Assembly: GCA_019137115.1 (NCBI GenBank) | Contig: JAGVSV010000241.1 | Coordinates: forward strand, 1 to 9,542 | Length of the DNA: 9,542 bases | Reading direction: 5' to 3' | Source: Bacillota bacterium | Lineage (GTDB): Bacteria > Bacillota > Clostridia > Christensenellales > Aristaeellaceae | Shown: positions 7,427-9,542 of the stretch, in pieces | Layout: each line of letters starts with the position of its first letter | Numbering within the stretch: position 1 is the stretch's first letter | Notes under the pieces: model-generated | The model's database searches: none | What the model was told of the DNA's origin: nothing | The model's input: only the letters and a program-made list of their open reading frames with translations | Translations under genes and position numbers: made by a program

Positions 7427-8280
7427 TCCGCTTCGCCCGCCCCGGCGACCGTCCCCAGCTGATGACGCTGTGGCAGGAGGCGTTTGGCGACAGTGAGGCG
7501 GACACCGCCTATTACTTCATGCACCGTCACCGGGATGAAAACCTGCTTGTTTACGAACAGGCGGGCACGGTGGCCGGCATGCTGACCATGCTGCCGGCGG
7601 TGCTGAAGGCAGGAGCCGACCATCTGCCCATCCGCTATGTGTACGCCGTGGCAACGGCGATGGCTTCCCGTAGACAGGGCATCAGCACGCGGCTGCTGGA
7701 GCACGCCCACGCATGGATGAAGGACGCGGGCATGGCGGCCTCGGTGCTTGCGCCGGCAACGCCGGAGTTGTTTGATTTTTATGCCCGCCGCGGGTACCAA
7801 ACCACATTTTATGTAAACCAGGTCGCGGTAGCGCTGACGGAAGATGCGGGAATGCCACCTGGCGCGCGGGTGACCGACGCCACGGTGGATACCTACGCCC
7901 GCGTGCGGAACCAGGCGATGGCAGACAGCGCGCTGTACGTGCAGTGGGATAAGGAAGCGCTTGCCTTTGTGGTGAACGGCGAAAAAAACGCGGGCAGCCA
8001 GGTGCTGCACGCGGAAACGCCACAGGGGCAAGCCGTTGCCATCTGCCAGCATATGGGCGAGGGGCATGTGCGCGTCGTGGAAATGATGACGCTGGGCATC
8101 GATGCCCGGCAGGCGCTGGACATATTGCATCCCTATATCAAGGCATCCGCCTACACCCTGCGGCTGCCCGAAGGCGCGTGGCCGGGCGGCGCCCGCGCCC
8201 CGCTGGGCATGATGCTGCCGTTTGCGGATATGCCTGTTATTGCGGGCGCACCGAACTATCTCGGCCTGATCAAGGACTGA
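7423..8280 (+). CDS. GNAT family N-acetyltransferase with C-terminal extension
   Basis: The predicted protein has 285 residues. The N-terminal half (about 1-135) is a GNAT acetyl-CoA-binding domain: MIRFARPGDRPQLMTLWQEA (typical beta1-alpha1), TVAGMLTMLPAV (beta4 side), motif A region AVATAMASRRQGISTRLLEH (76-94) with the RRQGIS pyrophosphate loop, and ELFDFYARRGYQ (115-126, motif B). The remaining 145-150 residues form a second, less conserved domain, as in larger Eis-like GNATs; I cannot assign its substrate. The start is GTG 7423-7425, which overlaps the TGA of the DUF2156 gene (GTGA), so translation is probably coupled and the two products may act together. Its last 11 bases overlap the end of the convergent ATPase gene. 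Confidence 0.88.
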   Translation: MIRFARPGDRPQLMTLWQEAFGDSEADTAYYFMHRHRDENLLVYEQAGTVAGMLTMLPAVLKAGADHLPIRYVYAVATAMASRRQGISTRLLEHAHAWMKDAGMAASVLAPATPELFDFYARRGYQTTFYVNQVAVALTEDAGMPPGARVTDATVDTYARVRNQAMADSALYVQWDKEALAFVVNGEKNAGSQVLHAETPQGQAVAICQHMGEGHVRVVEMMTLGIDARQALDILHPYIKASAYTLRLPEGAWPGGARAPLGMMLPFADMPVIAGAPNYLGLIKD

Positions 8281-9028
8281 CCGGCACGACCTGCCCGCCG
8301 ATACCGCGCATGGTGCGCTTGAGGAATGCGCGGGTGCGCTCGCTTCTGGGGTTCAAGAACAGATCGCGCGGCGCGCCCTCCTCCACCATGCGGCCCTCGT
8401 CCATGAACACCACCCGGTCGGCGGCGTCATATGCAAACGCCATTTCATGGGTGACGATCATCATGGTCAGACTGCCCTTCAGGTTGCGGATGACGCCCAG
8501 CACCTCGTCGACCATCTCCGGGTCCAGCGCGCTGGTCGGCTCATCAAACAGGAGCACCTTGGGGTCCATGCACAGCGCGCGCGCAATGGCGGCGCGCTGT
8601 TTCTGTCCGCCGGAGATCTGCGCCGGGCGCGCGTCCCGGAAGGGCAGCATGCCGACCTTCTCCAGGTAATAGCGCGCTTTGTCCTCGCTCTCCTGCCGGG
8701 AGCGGTGCAGCACCTTCATCTGCCCGGCCATGCAGTTCCTGAGCACCGTCATGTTGCTGAACAGATTGAACTGCTGGAACACCATGCCGATGCTGGCCCG
8801 CAGCCTGGAGGCGGGCAACGCGGTCACGTCCTGCCCTTCAAACAAGATGGCGCCGCCGTCCGGGCGCTCCAGCAGGTTGATGCACCGCAGCAGCGTGCTT
8901 TTGCCCGACCCGGAAGGGCCGATCACGCACACCACCTCGCCGCGGCGGACATTCAGGTCAATGCCGGATAGCACCTCGTGCGTTCCGAACCGCTTGGTCA
9001 GCCCTTCCACACGGATGATGTCGCTCAT
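8270..9028 (-). CDS. Polar amino acid ABC transporter ATP-binding protein (GlnQ type)
   Basis: This 252-residue cytoplasmic ATPase would energise uptake of polar amino acids. Visible motifs: Walker A GPSGSGKST (37-45, Lys43), Q-loop Gln85 in VFQQFNLFSNMTV, signature ISGGQKQR (138-145), Walker B VLLFDEPTSALDPE (158-171), and switch His194 in VTHEMAF. The FNLFSNMTV and PTSALDPE context is typical of the GlnQ/ArtP/HisP group, not of sugar or metal importers; the substrate (glutamine, arginine, cystine and so on) cannot be told. ATG 9026-9028 has AGGAG five bases upstream (9034-9038) and overlaps the upstream permease stop as ATGA, so translation is coupled. It converges on the GNAT gene with an 11-bp tail overlap. 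The gene is intact although its permease partner is broken. Confidence 0.95.
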   Translation of the reverse strand: MSDIIRVEGLTKRFGTHEVLSGIDLNVRRGEVVCVIGPSGSGKSTLLRCINLLERPDGGAILFEGQDVTALPASRLRASIGMVFQQFNLFSNMTVLRNCMAGQMKVLHRSRQESEDKARYYLEKVGMLPFRDARPAQISGGQKQRAAIARALCMDPKVLLFDEPTSALDPEMVDEVLGVIRNLKGSLTMMIVTHEMAFAYDAADRVVFMDEGRMVEEGAPRDLFLNPRSERTRAFLKRTMRGIGGQVVPVSP

Positions 9029-9542
9029 CGCGGCTCCTGCCCTTCTGTGCGGATCTCAATCTGCGCCGCGGAACTGGACTGCGAGCCGTACACGGTATAG
9101 TTGGCGCCGCCGGATAACCGGTGTTCCAGCAGCCGCAACAGCCTGGTAAAGGTAAACGTCAGCACCAGATAGATGATCGCGGTGATGAAAAACACCTCAA
9201 AGTATCGGTAATATGTGCCTGCGGCCGACTTGGGTTGACCACAAACTCGTTGCCCACCGCGGGCAGGATGTTGCGGATGGCTTGCGGCAGGATCACGGTT
9301 GTCATGCTTTGCCAGTGCGTCATGCCCACGGCAACGGCGGCCTCCTTCTGCCCTGCGTCCACCGACAGGATGCCGCCGCGCACGATCTCCGCCATGTAGG
9401 CGCCTGTGTTGACCGACACGATGAGAAACGCCGCCCCCAGCGCGGGCAGGTCCAGCCCCAGGTATTGCAGCGCGCCATAGTACACCACCATGGCCTGCAC
9501 GATCATCGGCGTGCCGCGGAACACCTCGATGTACACCGTGAT
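9025..9542 (-). pseudogene. Amino acid ABC transporter permease, frame broken by internal deletion
   Basis: The gene enters from the right edge (..TVYIEVFRGTPMIVQ) and reads as a HisM/GlnP-type inner-membrane permease, with two membrane segments and the EAA loop EAAVAVGMTHWQSMTTVILP that docks the ATPase. It proceeds to AVGNEFVVN at about 9237, then turns into non-family sequence ending at TGA 9159. The proper C-terminus resumes in another frame at about 9231: KSAAGTYYRYFEVFFITAII, the last membrane helix, LLRLLEHRL, and a tail ending in TGA 9025-9027, which overlaps the ATPase ATG. From memory of relatives, a block of about 18-19 residues between NEFVVN and KSAAG (the conserved IKDTS...VTEL stretch) is missing, so the net loss is about 55 bp. 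As written, the last membrane helix would not be made. Either a real lesion or an assembly error is possible. Confidence 0.85.

Noticed and set aside
7306..8130. Minus-strand open frame of 274 codons opposite the GNAT gene
   Set aside because: His- and Arg-rich antisense translation with no motif. The GNAT domain on the plus strand is convincing.
1..9542. CRISPR array, tRNA/rRNA genes, insertion sequence or prophage
   Set aside because: No repeat-spacer pattern, tRNA cloverleaf signature, transposase motif or terminal inverted repeat pair was seen by eye, including at the 450-466 junction and the 9232-9236 permease breakpoint.

Overview
The window is GC-rich, tightly packed chromosomal DNA. 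It most likely comes from a Bacillota genome, probably an unnamed clostridial lineage. The evidence is a pcrA-ligA operon (the classic Firmicutes pairing), a PcrA with the C-terminal Tudor-like domain, a DUF2156/GNAT acyltransferase pair, a clostridial-type polar amino acid ABC transporter, and the remains of a LipO-type sugar-binding protein beside a Cache-AraC sensor-regulator. I saw no tRNA, rRNA, CRISPR array, transposase or phage gene.

Region 1 (1-2029) is a wrecked carbohydrate-uptake locus. A minus-strand internal fragment of an extracellular solute-binding protein meets, head-to-head at about 450-466, a plus-strand AraC-family membrane sensor-regulator. Both lack their N-termini, so everything that should lie between them (two starts and the divergent promoter region) is absent. 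The regulator also carries two apparent 1-base deletions and an in-frame TAG inside about 250 bp. Its C-terminal 264 codons, including the DNA-binding domain, remain open. The cause could be a deletion followed by decay, or an assembly/amplification chimera plus errors.

Region 2 (2038-6423) is an intact replication/repair operon on the minus strand: promoter region, pcrA (UvrD-family helicase), an 11-bp gap, ligA (NAD-dependent DNA ligase), then a Rho-independent terminator. The pcrA promoter region has two overlapping sigma-A-type promoters and two perfect inverted repeats with TTGAC/GTCAA cores, a plausible operator.

Region 3 (6456-8280) is a divergent plus-strand operon. An extended -10 promoter precedes a DUF2156 (LPG_synthase_C-like) protein, which is coupled through a GTGA stop/start overlap to a two-part GNAT acetyltransferase. 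Region 4 (8270-9542) is a minus-strand polar amino acid ABC importer. It comprises an intact GlnQ-type ATPase and, upstream, a permease whose reading frame is broken by an internal deletion just after the EAA loop. The GNAT and ATPase genes converge and overlap by 11 bp, leaving no room for a terminator between them.

I did not find a clearly new multi-gene system. The points most worth checking are the head-to-head double truncation, the damaged importer permease, and the palindromic pcrA control region.
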